This document shows, in pieces, positions 26,721 to 35,744 of a stretch of 63,685 nt of DNA (position 1 is the stretch's first letter; every line of letters begins with the position of its first letter). This DNA comes from Thiomicrorhabdus sp033238645 (GTDB lineage: Bacteria > Pseudomonadota > Gammaproteobacteria > Thiomicrospirales > Thiomicrospiraceae). The notes beneath the pieces were generated by a model, which was not told where the DNA came from, searched no databases, and saw nothing but the letters and a program-made list of their open reading frames with translations. The translations under genes and the position numbers were made by a program. The stretch spans positions 1 to 63,685 of the forward strand of contig BQXR01000011.1 of assembly GCA_033238645.1 (NCBI GenBank). Reading direction: 5' to 3'.

Positions 26721-27977
26721 TTAACGCTTCATCGCATCAAATAAGGTCTTATTAGTCTTACTGACCTTCATTTGATCAATCAGTGTTTCAATCGCATCGA
26801 CTTCATTAAGCGTCTGTAGGAAACGACGAAGTACCCAAATATTTTGTAGCTCATCTTTGGTTGTAAGCAGTTCTTCCTTACGTGTACCTGACTTAGTAAT
26901 ATTGATGGCAGGGAAAGTACGTTTCTCAGCAATGCTGCGAGAAAGGTGAAGTTCCATGTTACCAGTCCCCTTGAACTCTTCAAAGATAACTTCGTCCATC
27001 TTAGAGCCTGTCTCAATAAGTGCGGTTGCAATGATGGTTAAAGACCCCCCCTCTTCAATATTACGTGCCGCACCAAAGAAACGCTTAGGACGGTGTAGAG
27101 CATTTGCATCAACACCACCAGATAGGATCTTACCTGACGACGGTACAACAATATTGTAAGCTCGCGCTAAACGCGTGATTGAGTCAAGTAGGATGATAAC
27201 GTCCTTCTTATGCTCAACTAGGCGCTTGGCTTTTTCGATAACCATCTCAGCAACCTGTACGTGACGGGTTGCAGGCTCATCAAAAGTAGAGGAGATAACC
27301 TCGCCCTTAACGGTACGCTGCATCTCAGTTACCTCTTCAGGACGTTCATCAATCAGCAGAACGATTAAGTAAGCATCAGGATAGTTCTCTGCGATAGACT
27401 GAGCTATCTGCTGCAAGATAACCGTTTTACCAGACTTAGGTGGCGCAACAATCAGTCCACGCTGACCTTTACCAAATGGGGCTGCGATATCAATAATACG
27501 TGGGGTAATGTCTTCAGTACTGCCGTTACCCACTTCCATGACTAAACGCTCATCTGGATGCAGAGGTGTTAGGTTTTCAAAGGCAATTTTCTTCCGGGCA
27601 ACATCTGGGTCTTCATAGTTGATTGTCTCAACTTTTAGCAGAGCAAAATAACGCTCGCCTTCCTTAGGTGGGCGAATCTTACCTTGAATAGTGTCACCCT
27701 TGCGTAAACCAAAACGTCTGATTTGGCTTGGAGAGACATACAAATCATCAGGGCCAGCTAAGTATGAACCATCAGCAGAGCGCAAGAATCCAAAGCCATC
27801 AGGCAGGATTTCTAGAGCACCTTCACCAAAGATATCTTCACCCTTTTTAGAGTGAGATTTTAAAATCGCATAGATAATATCTTGTTTACGTAAGCGAGAA
27901 AGGTTCTCTAAACCCATGCTTGCAGCAAGGTCTAATAAAGAGGCGGCAGATTGTTTTTTTAAATCGAGTAAATGCAT
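26721..27977 (-). CDS. rho: Transcription termination factor Rho
   Basis: The 418-residue protein begins MHLLDLKKQSAASLLDLAA and has an N-terminal helical part and a cold-shock-like RNA-binding domain (GFGFLRS, YVSPSQIRRFGLRKGD). Walker A is APPKSGKT, Walker B is VIILLDSITRLARAYN, and the Q-loop/R-loop regions follow. It is a hexameric helicase that ends transcription at C-rich sites. Its conserved E-E-G-G-S motif is encoded through a G7 run. It lies downstream of trxA on the same strand. Confidence 0.99.
   Translation of the reverse strand: MHLLDLKKQSAASLLDLAASMGLENLSRLRKQDIIYAILKSHSKKGEDIFGEGALEILPDGFGFLRSADGSYLAGPDDLYVSPSQIRRFGLRKGDTIQGKIRPPKEGERYFALLKVETINYEDPDVARKKIAFENLTPLHPDERLVMEVGNGSTEDITPRIIDIAAPFGKGQRGLIVAPPKSGKTVILQQIAQSIAENYPDAYLIVLLIDERPEEVTEMQRTVKGEVISSTFDEPATRHVQVAEMVIEKAKRLVEHKKDVIILLDSITRLARAYNIVVPSSGKILSGGVDANALHRPKRFFGAARNIEEGGSLTIIATALIETGSKMDEVIFEEFKGTGNMELHLSRSIAEKRTFPAINITKSGTRKEELLTTKDELQNIWVLRRFLQTLNEVDAIETLIDQMKVSKTNKTLFDAMKR
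27045..27051 (-). repeat. G7 run in rho
   Basis: On the minus strand GAAGAG runs into 7 G then TCT, encoding E-E-G-G-S. The upstream bases (AAGA) do not match the GARCA core exactly. Confidence 0.7.
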
Positions 27978-28079
27978 AGTAGTTTAGGTGTCTATAGAAT
28001 TGAATTAGAGTGAGACTAACGTTCTAGCGTTTTGAAGCATGAAATCGTTAGATGGCTTGGATGGGGGTAGACATGTTTA

Positions 28080-28107
28080 ATCCTAAGTGGTGGTAACCAC
28101 TTAGGAT
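28080..28107 (-). terminator. Hairpin after trxA
   Basis: ATCCTAAGTGG and CCACTTAGGAT form an 11-bp perfect stem with a 6-nt loop just past the trxA stop. There is no strong T tract, so it may stabilise the 3' end rather than terminate. Confidence 0.5.
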
Positions 28108-28117
28108 GCAATGAAAT

Positions 28118-28432
28118 TTAAAGATTACCTTCTAAGAAGGTATTCAGTTGAGACTTAGAAAGTGCGCCAACGTGAGTAGCATCTACTTCACCGTTTTTAA
28201 ATAACATTAGAGTTGGGATACCACGCACACCATATTTTGGTGGTGTTGCTGGGTTCTCATCGATGTTTAATTTAGCTATTTTAACCTTACCTTCGTACTC
28301 TGTTGCCGCTTCATCTAAAATCGGCGCAATCATCTTACAAGGCCCACACCACTCAGCCCAAAAGTCAACTAGGACTGGGATTTCTGATTGTAGTACTTCG
28401 GTGTCAAAATTTGCATCACTTGTTGAAATCAT
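28118..28432 (-). CDS. trxA: Thioredoxin 1
   Basis: The 104-residue protein has the classical active site WAEWCGPCKMIAP (about residues 27-39), the cis-Pro loop RGIPTLMLF and FKNGE. It reduces protein disulfides in the cytoplasm using thioredoxin reductase. trxA followed by rho on the same strand is a common gammaproteobacterial pair. The 141-bp gap to rho holds a hairpin. Confidence 0.98.
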   Translation of the reverse strand: MISTSDANFDTEVLQSEIPVLVDFWAEWCGPCKMIAPILDEAATEYEGKVKIAKLNIDENPATPPKYGVRGIPTLMLFKNGEVDATHVGALSKSQLNTFLEGNL

Positions 28433-28824
28433 GGTTTCTCCTGCTGGATATTTTTCATTTTCTTACGAATATAACAATCTCAAACCTGCGAATTGTTTTA
28501 TGAGCAGGGGGAGTGTGAAGTTCGTATGGAATTGATTTTGAATTGATTTGAAAAAGCTTAAAATCTCTTTTATCAATCAAAGAATTTTTGAATAAGCCAA
28601 TTATTACATTAATAACTTTTAAATAGCAAATTTTTTAAACGCTAAATGAGGGTTATTTTACTTATATAACAGAGTTTAATGATTTTGACCTGCTGCAATC
28701 CCCAAATAAGGTGTGATTTATCGTAGGATATACGCCATTGAATTTAACTAAAAAACCACCTTTAAAGTGAGATGGCTTGGTCGTAATTAAGCCATTTTAT
28801 TCTGTAGGTGTTGTGGACGACTAG
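28433..28824. other. Intergenic region, trxA / uvrD
   Basis: No gene was seen in 392 AT-rich bp between divergent genes. TATGAGCA followed by G5 (28507-28511) is a short member of the G-run motif. No LexA-type CTG-N10-CAG box was found near uvrD by eye. Confidence 0.5.
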
Positions 28825-31104
28825 ATGGATATCTCTTTTATATTAAATGACTTAAATGATGCACAGCGTGATGCGGTGACAGCGGACGATACACACGCGC
28901 TTATTTTGGCGGGTGCGGGCAGTGGAAAGACGCGTGTTTTAGTACATCGTATTGCTTGGTTAACGCAAGTTATGGGCTTCTCACCCTATAATGTGTTGGC
29001 GGTGACCTTCACTAATAAAGCCTCTAATGAGATGCGTGGGCGTATTGAATCATTAATAGGCCAGCAAGCGGGCGGCATTACCATGGGTACCTTTCATGGT
29101 ATCGCCTACCGTCTGTTACGCCAGCACTATCAAGAGGTGGGTCTGCCACAAACTTTTCAGATTTTAGATTCTGATGATCAAAAACGGGTGATTAAACGTC
29201 TTTTAAAAGCCATGGGATTAGATGAAGCGCAGTGGCCACATAAGCAGATTCAGGCCTTTATTAATGGTGAAAAGGAAGAGGGTCGACGACCACACCATAT
29301 TGATATTGGTCACAACCCTTTTGTCGGAAAAATGGTTCAGGTCTATCAAGCCTATGAAGAGCAGTGCCAGCGCTCAGGTTTGGTGGACTTTGCTGAGCTG
29401 TTATTGAGAGCACATGAACTTTGGTTAAAGAACCCCCAAGTATTAGCGCACTACCAAGCACGTTACAAACATATCTTGGTAGATGAGTTTCAAGATACCA
29501 ATAGCTTGCAGTACGCTTGGTTACGAGTTCTAGCAGGGGGGGCTGGTAAGCTCTTTGTGGTGGGTGATGATGATCAATCCATCTATGGGTGGCGTGGCGC
29601 TAAGGTAGAGAATATTCGTCAGTTTGATGAAGATTTTGCAATGGTGAAAACAGTGCGCCTTGAGCAAAACTATCGTTCAACGGGCACAATTCTAAAAGCG
29701 GCCAATGCGTTAATTGCCCATAACACCTCTCGAATGGGTAAAGAGTTATGGAGCTCTGGAGAAGAGGGTGATCCCATTCGAGTCTATGAGGCATTTAACG
29801 AAGTTGATGAGGCTCGTTATGTTTGTAGTCAGATTGAAGCTTGGTGCGAAAATAGTGGTTCACGTAGCGAAGTAGCAGTGTTGTACCGCTCTAATGCGCA
29901 ATCACGCGTGATGGAACAGGCGTTGATGCAGGCACAAATTCCTTATCGAGTTTATGGTGGTTTGCGATTTTATGACCGAGCAGAGATCAAGGATGTTTTA
30001 AGTTACCTGCGTCTATTGGTTAATCGCGAAGATGATGCCGCTTTTGAACGTGCTTATAACCAGCCACCACGCGGTATTGGCCAAAAAACAGCGGATATCA
30101 TTCGAGAAGTAGCTCGCCATAATCAAATCCCTCTGTGGCAGGCAGCAGGTAAAGTAGTAGAGCAAGGCTTGACTGCACGAGCAAAAACCTCAGTTGCCGA
30201 TTTTCTCTCACTGATCGAAAGCCTGTCTGAAGAGGTCTCAACGATGTCTTTAGAAGATCAGATGTTAAAGGTGGTCTCTCGCTCTGGACTACAGGCCCAT
30301 TTTGAGAAGGATAGCTCCGAGCAAGGAAAAGGCCGTATTGAGAATATTGACGAGTTAATTAACGCTGCGGGTCAGTATAAGCAAGCGAATACTCAAGCTC
30401 AGGCGGAAGGTATCAACACTGAAGCGCAAACAATTGAAGCGGGTTTTGATTCGGCAGCACAAGTGGATGGTACCCTGTTACAGACACCCACCTATGATAA
30501 CCCTCTGGCAGATTTTTTAGCGCAGGCCGCTTTAGAAGCGGGTGAACAACAGGCGGATGAGTGGGAGTCCTCCGTTCAATTAATGACACTGCATGCTGCT
30601 AAAGGACTAGAGTTCCCAATGGTTTTTATGATCGGTGTAGAGGAGGGTTTGTTTCCTTCACAGCGTTCTCACGAAGATCCAGAGCGCTTAGAAGAGGAGC
30701 GCCGCCTCGCTTATGTGGGTATCACTCGTGCAGAGAAGCAGTTAATGATAACCTTTGCGACTCGTCGTCGTATGCATGGCTCCGAGTTCTATCCAACGCC
30801 ATCACGTTTTATTAAAGAGATTCCAACCGAGTATTTAGACTTTGTTCGCCTATCAGGCTCGGTACGTCCAACGATGGGTGGCTCGAATATGTACGGTACT
30901 AACAGTAACCTTCAGTCCGCCTTAGCGGCTGAAAACGAGACCGGTTATAACGCAGGTGATCATGTCTTCCATCAGAAATTTGGTGATGGAGTCATCATGA
31001 GTATGGAAGGTAGTGGCGAGCATGCGCGTGTAAATGTCAACTTCACCCATGCAGGTTCTAAGTGGTTAGTCACCGCCTATGCAAACTTAGAGAAAAAAAG
31101 CTAG
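28825..31104 (+). CDS. uvrD: UvrD/Rep-type DNA helicase II
   Basis: The 759-residue SF1A helicase starts with LNDAQRDAVTADDTHALILAGAGSGKT (Walker A). TFTNKASNEM, VDEFQDTN (Walker B), VGDDDQSIYGWRGA, QNYRS, and the late VQLMTLHAAKGLEFP and YVGITRAEKQL motifs complete the core. The C-terminal DHVFHQKFGDGVI region fits UvrD. It unwinds DNA in mismatch and excision repair. A Gln/Ala-rich insertion of about 70 residues lies near 520-590. A G7 run encodes the Gly-Gly of VLAGGAGK. fetA starts 4 bp after its stop. Confidence 0.97.
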   Translation: MDISFILNDLNDAQRDAVTADDTHALILAGAGSGKTRVLVHRIAWLTQVMGFSPYNVLAVTFTNKASNEMRGRIESLIGQQAGGITMGTFHGIAYRLLRQHYQEVGLPQTFQILDSDDQKRVIKRLLKAMGLDEAQWPHKQIQAFINGEKEEGRRPHHIDIGHNPFVGKMVQVYQAYEEQCQRSGLVDFAELLLRAHELWLKNPQVLAHYQARYKHILVDEFQDTNSLQYAWLRVLAGGAGKLFVVGDDDQSIYGWRGAKVENIRQFDEDFAMVKTVRLEQNYRSTGTILKAANALIAHNTSRMGKELWSSGEEGDPIRVYEAFNEVDEARYVCSQIEAWCENSGSRSEVAVLYRSNAQSRVMEQALMQAQIPYRVYGGLRFYDRAEIKDVLSYLRLLVNREDDAAFERAYNQPPRGIGQKTADIIREVARHNQIPLWQAAGKVVEQGLTARAKTSVADFLSLIESLSEEVSTMSLEDQMLKVVSRSGLQAHFEKDSSEQGKGRIENIDELINAAGQYKQANTQAQAEGINTEAQTIEAGFDSAAQVDGTLLQTPTYDNPLADFLAQAALEAGEQQADEWESSVQLMTLHAAKGLEFPMVFMIGVEEGLFPSQRSHEDPERLEEERRLAYVGITRAEKQLMITFATRRRMHGSEFYPTPSRFIKEIPTEYLDFVRLSGSVRPTMGGSNMYGTNSNLQSALAAENETGYNAGDHVFHQKFGDGVIMSMEGSGEHARVNVNFTHAGSKWLVTAYANLEKKS
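29536..29542 (+). repeat. TAGCA-G7 motif site in uvrD
   Basis: TTCTAGCA followed by 7 G, in sense orientation, encoding L-A-G-G-A just before VVGDDDQS. T replaces the first G of the core. Confidence 0.75.
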
Positions 31105-31108
31105 TTTG

Positions 31109-31762
31109 ATGAGCATGCTTTCAGATCCGCTTCTCTTGAGTGTGCAAGACCTGCAAGTAACAGGGCTTAATAGCCCAGTTAATTTGAGTGTGACTGCTGG
31201 ACAGGTGTGGATGATTTCAGGGCCCTCGGGGTCGGGAAAGTCACAAGCCTTAAAAGCCTTGGCAGATCTGATTCCTCATCAGGGAGAGGTTATGCTCAAC
31301 GGACAGAACCTGCAAAATATCCCGCCTGAAAAATGGCGTTCTCAGGTGATGTATTTCCCCGCAGAAACTGCGTGGTGGAGTGACTGTATTGCGGATCATT
31401 TTGAGACTTTGCCAGATGATAAGCAGTTGGCATCTATCGGTTTAAGTGCCACAATTATGCAAAAAAATCCCGATGAGTGTTCTAGTGGTGAGAAGCAGCG
31501 TTTAGCATTATTGCGTGGCCTGTCTCGTTTGCCAATAATTTTACTGTTGGATGAGATTACCGCCAATTTAGATACCGAAGCCGCTATGCGAGTAGAGCGC
31601 TTATTAAAAGATTACCTGAAACAACATCAGTCTGAGTCGAACAGTTCAGGTGCAATTATTTGGGTGTCACATGATGTCGCACAAAGGCAGCGTATGGCAC
31701 CGAGTGAACAGCAGCTTATGCTTAAAAGCGAGACCCCCCCTACTGAAAAGATTGAGTTATGA
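31109..31762 (+). CDS. fetA: FetA (YbbL)-type ABC transporter ATPase
   Basis: The 217-residue ATPase has Walker A SGPSGSGKS, signature CSSGEKQRLALLRGL, Walker B ILLLDEIT and the H-loop WVSHD. The next gene encodes a UPF0014/FetB permease, which identifies the pair as FetAB/YbbLM, linked in E. coli to iron export under oxidative stress. The frame could start at TTG 31106; ATG 31109 is preferred. It is 4 bp after uvrD and overlaps fetB by 4 bp. The C-terminal T-P-P-T is encoded over an antisense G7 run. Confidence 0.88.
   Translation: MSMLSDPLLLSVQDLQVTGLNSPVNLSVTAGQVWMISGPSGSGKSQALKALADLIPHQGEVMLNGQNLQNIPPEKWRSQVMYFPAETAWWSDCIADHFETLPDDKQLASIGLSATIMQKNPDECSSGEKQRLALLRGLSRLPIILLLDEITANLDTEAAMRVERLLKDYLKQHQSESNSSGAIIWVSHDVAQRQRMAPSEQQLMLKSETPPTEKIEL
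31734..31740 (-). repeat. CAGTA-G7 motif site in fetA
   Basis: On the minus strand TTCAGTA is followed by 7 G and TCT. It covers the T-P-P codons near the fetA stop. A looser match to the motif. Confidence 0.6.
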
Positions 31763-32550
31763 TTGCGATTAGTTATTGGGATCTTTTCAGTTTGTCAGTG
31801 CTGGTTTTTCTACTCGGTGGCCTGTTGTGGATGAATGGCTTTAGTCAGGTAAAGCAGCTCTGGTGGGCAACCTTAAGAATGGTTGTACAGTTGCTATTTA
31901 TGGGTATCTGGTTAAGTTGGGTGTTCAACTCAGATAACCCTATCTGGGTCGCATTGATTGGTTTCATTATGTTGATTGCAGCAGGCTATGAGATCTCTAA
32001 AAGACAGCAGTATCGTTTTAAAAAATTGCACTCAGTATTTATTGGTCTATTGTCGCTCTCCTTTATCTCTTTAGTTTTACTTATTGGTGTGTTGGTATTT
32101 ATTATTCAGCCCGCACCATGGTATCAACCGCAATACCTTATCCCTCTGCTGGGCATGCTGTTGGGCAATAGTATGACCGCGATTGGCTTGGGGTTAGACA
32201 GTTTAACGCGCAGTGCCGTGCAGCTCAGAAGCAAAATAGAGGCGCAGTTGGCTTTGGGCTATACCGCAAAAGAGTCGATGCAGTTTATTAAAGAGCAGAG
32301 CTTACATTCTGCACTGATCCCCGTGATTAATATGTTGGTTGCGGCAGGGATTATCTCATTGCCAGGTATGATGACAGGGCAAATATTGGCAGGCGCTGAG
32401 CCGATTGAGGCGGTAAAGTATCAAATTATGATTATGTTATTGATTGTGACTTCAACAGGATTGGGGACGCTGATGGCGGTTGAGTTAGCCAGTCGTCGTC
32501 TATTTGATGATCGACAGCGTTTACAGTTAGATCAGCTAATCAAAAAGTAA
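31759..32550 (+). CDS. fetB: FetB (YbbM, UPF0014) membrane permease
   Basis: The 263-residue protein has about seven membrane helices. It carries the UPF0014 hallmarks LWWATLRMVVQL near the N-terminus, LLGMLLGNSMTAIGLGLDSL in the middle and LISLPGMMTGQILAGAEP-like (GIISLPGMMTGQILAGAEPIEA) near residue 200. It is the membrane partner of the preceding ATPase. ATGA overlap with fetA indicates translational coupling. In E. coli the pair exports iron; metal specificity here is inferred. Confidence 0.9.
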   Translation: MIAISYWDLFSLSVLVFLLGGLLWMNGFSQVKQLWWATLRMVVQLLFMGIWLSWVFNSDNPIWVALIGFIMLIAAGYEISKRQQYRFKKLHSVFIGLLSLSFISLVLLIGVLVFIIQPAPWYQPQYLIPLLGMLLGNSMTAIGLGLDSLTRSAVQLRSKIEAQLALGYTAKESMQFIKEQSLHSALIPVINMLVAAGIISLPGMMTGQILAGAEPIEAVKYQIMIMLLIVTSTGLGTLMAVELASRRLFDDRQRLQLDQLIKK

Positions 32551-32658
32551 GGCCTACTGAATAAACTAGGAAGGGTTTATGGGCTTCAATAGGCTTTATT
32601 TAAAGTAGATTAATATAAAAAAAGAACCTGATTCTGAGGGTAAAAAGGTGCTTGGAAA

Positions 32659-32694
32659 CTAATGTACCCTAGTTTTTACAGGGTTAAACATTAG
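32659..32694. repeat. Inverted repeat CTAATG-N-ACCCT / AGGGT-CATTAG
   Basis: CTAATG (32659-32664) pairs with CATTAG (32689-32694), and ACCCT (32666-32670) with AGGGT (32680-32684), around a 9-nt loop. No T tract follows, so it does not look like a standard terminator. Confidence 0.55.
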
Positions 32695-32755
32695 ATTGGT
32701 ACCTTATCTAATATTTATATATCAAACTTAATCTATATCAAATATTGTTTTATAG

Positions 32756-32801
32756 TGACCAACTACTTTGTACCCACAAGGGTATATATAGTTAGTGGTC
32801 A
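32756..32801. repeat. Inverted repeat TGACCA...TGGTCA with TACCC/GGGTA core
   Basis: TGACCAACTA at 32756-32765 faces TAGTTAGTGGTCA at 32789-32801, with inner TACCC-ACAA-GGGTA (32771-32784). It may be an operator or a structured leader. Confidence 0.55.
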
Positions 32802-33058
32802 AGTATTTCCGGATAGTAAGTTAAGTTTTTTCTCTGCAACAACTGGTGATGACTGTTTATTCAATATAGAAGAATACATGTAGAAAAGAGTTAATTTTTA
32901 TGTAGCCTATGGATTATCATATTTGTGAATATAAGGGCATTGTTGAGTATTAAATGGGTACTATAATTGGGCTGTTATGCAAGGGGTATGACGGTGTAAC
33001 GAGACGGTTATAGGGTATTAAATAAATTTGTATTATCTGAAACTGTGAGTGATAGAGA

Positions 33059-34435
33059 ATGAGACAAAATTACTTAAATCGATTAGCAATAAACTGGCTT
33101 GCATACTTTCCACTAAGGCCTCTGTTTGTTTTAAGTTTAAGTACTGTTTTTGGTTTGAGTGTTAATACTGGGGTGACGGCAGCACCATCAGAGCAGGTAC
33201 TGGTGGTTGGCGAATATGAGGTATTGATACAGAAGTTTAAATCAGACTTAACGCCTGTGCTGATAAAAATAGATAACTCCACACAGAGTCAGATCAAACA
33301 GCCCTTAGCCAGAGTGCTATGGTTACCTTCAGAATATGGTATTTTGCCAGAAGAAAAGCTGCTTGCTAAACAGTTGGCTGCTTTTGGTATTGAGAGTTGG
33401 TTTGTTGATTATTACGAGGCACTATTTTTAGCTCCTACCCCTAAAGCCGTTGATCAAATTCCACCTGCGTGGACTCAGAAAATATTAGCACTGGCTAAGC
33501 AAGATGGTTTACCTCTCTGGGTTATAGCGCCCAATAAAGCTGCACAAACAGCCGTACGAGGTTTGCATGCCCTTTTACAAACGCCACAGCAAAACCTTGG
33601 ACTTATTCTGGTTAACCCTAATCTCTACCTGAACACGCCTGCTCCTGGTTTAGAGGCGAGCTATTGGCCTCAGGTCAAACAGCTTAATATGCCGATTAGT
33701 ATACTACAAGCGGAGTTATCACCTTGGCGTTGGCGCCTAAGTTCATTGGCAAACTATTTTGAACAGGGGGGGAGTGATGTTTTTACCTTGCTACAAAAAC
33801 AGGTTAGGGACCGTTTCTATTTTAGGCCTGATTCGGTTGTCATTGAAAATGAGTTAACAAAGCAGCTTGCTAATAAAATCCTTCAAGCGATGCTACTCCA
33901 GCGGCCCTATCTCGAGAAAATCAGGCAGGTAGCGCCTTTAGCAATCGTTACGTCACAAGTGGTTAAGCAGGCTCGTTCCATTGAGCTTCAAGATTATTCA
34001 GGCCAACAAAACTTACCTTTGTCTCTAGAGAGTGCACAGGGGAATCTTATTCATTTAGATGCATACAAAGGTAAGGTTGTTTTAGTGAACTTTTGGGCGA
34101 GCTGGTGCCCACCTTGTGTGCATGAAATGCCGTCTATGAATCGCTTAAAAAGTCATTTTAAAGATCAACCTTTTGAGATACTCGCGGTGAACCTTGGTGA
34201 AGACCGAGCTAAGATAGAAGGCTTTCTACGGTCACATCCTGTTAATTTTCCAATCTTAATGGATCAGCAAGGTACAGCGGTCAAGCAGTGGAAGGTATTT
34301 GCCTACCCAAGCTCCTATTTAATTGATAAACAGGGTAAGATTCGCTTTGCATTATTTGGGGCCACAGAGTGGGACTTGGCCGGTCATTTAGAGAAGATAG
34401 AGAGCTTGTTAGCACAAGAGCCTGTTATTGAATAA
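33059..34435 (+). CDS. DUF3530-like domain fused to a TlpA-type thioredoxin
   Basis: The 458-residue protein has a membrane/signal segment at about residues 18-42. Residues 60-290 resemble the alpha/beta-hydrolase-like DUF3530 family (VLWLPSEYGILPEEKLLAKQLA, LGLILVNPNLY). The C-terminus from about 338 is a TlpA/ResA thioredoxin: VVLVNFWASWCPPCVHEMP (CPPC at 350-353), cis-Pro AYPSSYLI and the insertion VNLGED. It should act as a periplasmic thiol-disulfide exchanger with an attached domain of unknown role. A GAACA-G7 site encodes E-Q-G-G-S in the linker part. Confidence 0.8.
   Translation: MRQNYLNRLAINWLAYFPLRPLFVLSLSTVFGLSVNTGVTAAPSEQVLVVGEYEVLIQKFKSDLTPVLIKIDNSTQSQIKQPLARVLWLPSEYGILPEEKLLAKQLAAFGIESWFVDYYEALFLAPTPKAVDQIPPAWTQKILALAKQDGLPLWVIAPNKAAQTAVRGLHALLQTPQQNLGLILVNPNLYLNTPAPGLEASYWPQVKQLNMPISILQAELSPWRWRLSSLANYFEQGGSDVFTLLQKQVRDRFYFRPDSVVIENELTKQLANKILQAMLLQRPYLEKIRQVAPLAIVTSQVVKQARSIELQDYSGQQNLPLSLESAQGNLIHLDAYKGKVVLVNFWASWCPPCVHEMPSMNRLKSHFKDQPFEILAVNLGEDRAKIEGFLRSHPVNFPILMDQQGTAVKQWKVFAYPSSYLIDKQGKIRFALFGATEWDLAGHLEKIESLLAQEPVIE
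33766..33772 (+). repeat. GAACA-G7 motif site in the TlpA-fusion gene
   Basis: TATTTTGAACA followed by 7 G and AGTG, sense orientation, encoding F-E-Q-G-G-S. Confidence 0.92.
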
Positions 34436-34450
34436 AATGAGTTTGAAAAG

Positions 34451-34720
34451 ATGAAATATCCAATCAGTCGTTTACTGAGTAGCCTACTGATTACTCTCTC
34501 TGCTTCAAGCTTAGCCAGTGCAGAATATCAAAGAAATCTGATCAAAGGGTGGTATTCTCTGGTCAAGATGCACGCTATACGGTCATGCATCATCCTATCG
34601 CGATAATGGCGATGGTACGGTCACTGATCGTGTGATAGGTTTAATGTGCTAGAAAGTAGATAGTCAACAGGGCATGGATTAGCAGGCTGCCTTGGCCAAT
34701 GAAGAGGGAAACTACTTTGC
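34451..34720 (+). pseudogene. DUF1566-domain secreted protein, decayed
   Basis: An ATG at 34451 opens a signal-peptide-like MKYPISRLLSSLLITLSASS. Downstream, pieces in two other frames read VVFSGQDARY and then GHASSYRDNGDGTVTD with RVIGLM. The DNGDGTVTD-x-x-x-GLMW pattern marks DUF1566 (Lcl-type) proteins. The frame shifts at least twice, TAG replaces or follows the Trp position (LMC-TAG), and another TAG comes after QQGMD. The remaining domain is missing where the PEP-CTERM remnant starts. The gene is dead. Confidence 0.75.
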
Positions 34721-34721
34721 T

Positions 34722-35232
34722 CTATGCTTGTCTACGACGATTTGCCATGAGGCCAACTAGCCCTAATCCACCAAGCATTAACGCAATTACTGAAGGCTCT
34801 GGAACAGGAGAAACAGTTAGATCAATATTATCAACTAAATAATGTGTCCCTAAGTTTAGTCGTAGTTCATCAATGGCAGAGGTTTGAGCACCGTAGAGTT
34901 CAAAGCTGCCATTTAGGCTGGTCGGAACACTCCAACCAGACAAAAATCCAAATAGACTATCAGCTTCGCCAGACTCAAGAGTGGTTACCCACTTTTTTGC
35001 CCATAAACCATTAAAAGTAAAGTCTAGCCCATTCTCTTCGGTAATTGCTGTTGCATGACCTTGCTCGTTTAAAAGGGTAAAGTCACCCCTCTTAGCACCA
35101 TAGTTTTAAGGGCCATCAACAGTATCAATCCATACTGCCCCTGTCACGGCAAAGTTAAAGTCTTGGTAATTTGTTGGCACTGGCTGTATTGGTGAATAGG
35201 GCTAAAAAGAAACCCGCTATTAAGTTTTTCAT
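34722..35232 (-). pseudogene. PEP-CTERM sorted protein, disrupted
   Basis: The ATG at 35232 starts a signal peptide MKNLIAGFLFALFTNTASAN, but this frame stops after about 25 codons. Another frame continues NYQDFNFAVTGAVWIDTVDG, meets TAA near 35105, and runs on through GLDFTFNGLWAKKW to the intact C-terminal sorting signal VPEPSVIALMLGGLGLVGLMANRRR. That signal (PEP motif, hydrophobic helix, Arg cluster) would be recognised by an exosortase. One frameshift and one in-frame stop make it a pseudogene. No exosortase gene lies in the window. Confidence 0.82.
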
Positions 35233-35429
35233 TGTTGGTAACTCCTTATGAATCTTAGTAAAAATATTCGTAACTTGTTTTTTTAGGGTACTTAACAAAA
35301 TTGGCTTATTTAGACATGTAAATGTTTTACCAGAAATAAAGCAATATTTCTTGTTTTTGAAAAATAATTACGTATTATACTGGCGTTAATAACCTAGTAA
35401 ATCTATCAACTATTTTAGGACGTCAAAAC

Positions 35430-35744
35430 ATGATTAAGAAAATGAGCTTTGTGATCGCTAGTGCAGCACTTTTAAGTGCATGTTCTGGTGCAAGTGACTA
35501 TATGCCAGCAGCAGGTGTTTCTGCATTAGATATACATAATGCGAGTTGTGTGGGCTGTCACTCTGCTACAGAAGCTAATGGTAAAACGACTTTTTGGGCT
35601 CTTGCTCCTGAAAAAGCGAATGCTGAGTATATTAAAGCTAAGATCACTAACGGAAGCATGATGATGCCTTCTTTCCCTAATATTAAGGGTGAGCAGTTAG
35701 ACGCTTTAGCAGAGTTTGTTTTAGCTAATAAAGCAAATAAGTAA
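35430..35744 (+). CDS. Small c-type cytochrome lipoprotein
   Basis: The 104-residue protein has a lipoprotein signal with LLSAC, so it should be lipid-anchored in the periplasm. CVGCH (about residues 40-44) binds heme c, and the Met of MMMPSFPNI (about 78-86) is the likely sixth ligand. A short helix LDALAEFVLANK ends the fold. It fits a monoheme cytochrome c5/c-555-like electron carrier. The partner enzyme is not evident from neighbours. Confidence 0.9.
   Translation: MIKKMSFVIASAALLSACSGASDYMPAAGVSALDIHNASCVGCHSATEANGKTTFWALAPEKANAEYIKAKITNGSMMMPSFPNIKGEQLDALAEFVLANKANK

Larger units (their letters stand above)
32551..33058. other. Long intergenic region with two inverted repeats
   Basis: No ORF was supported in 508 bp. 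The gap contains two hairpin-forming inverted repeats listed separately and is strongly AT-rich. It probably holds the promoter of the DUF3530-TlpA-like gene at 33059. Confidence 0.5.

Noticed and set aside
5004..32812. Similar strings TTAGTGGTC-N-A-N-TA-N-TTCC at about 5005 and 32792, with TTGACCACTA near 42875
   Set aside because: The matches are short and gapped in effect, and the third is only partial. Not distinguishable from chance without a search.
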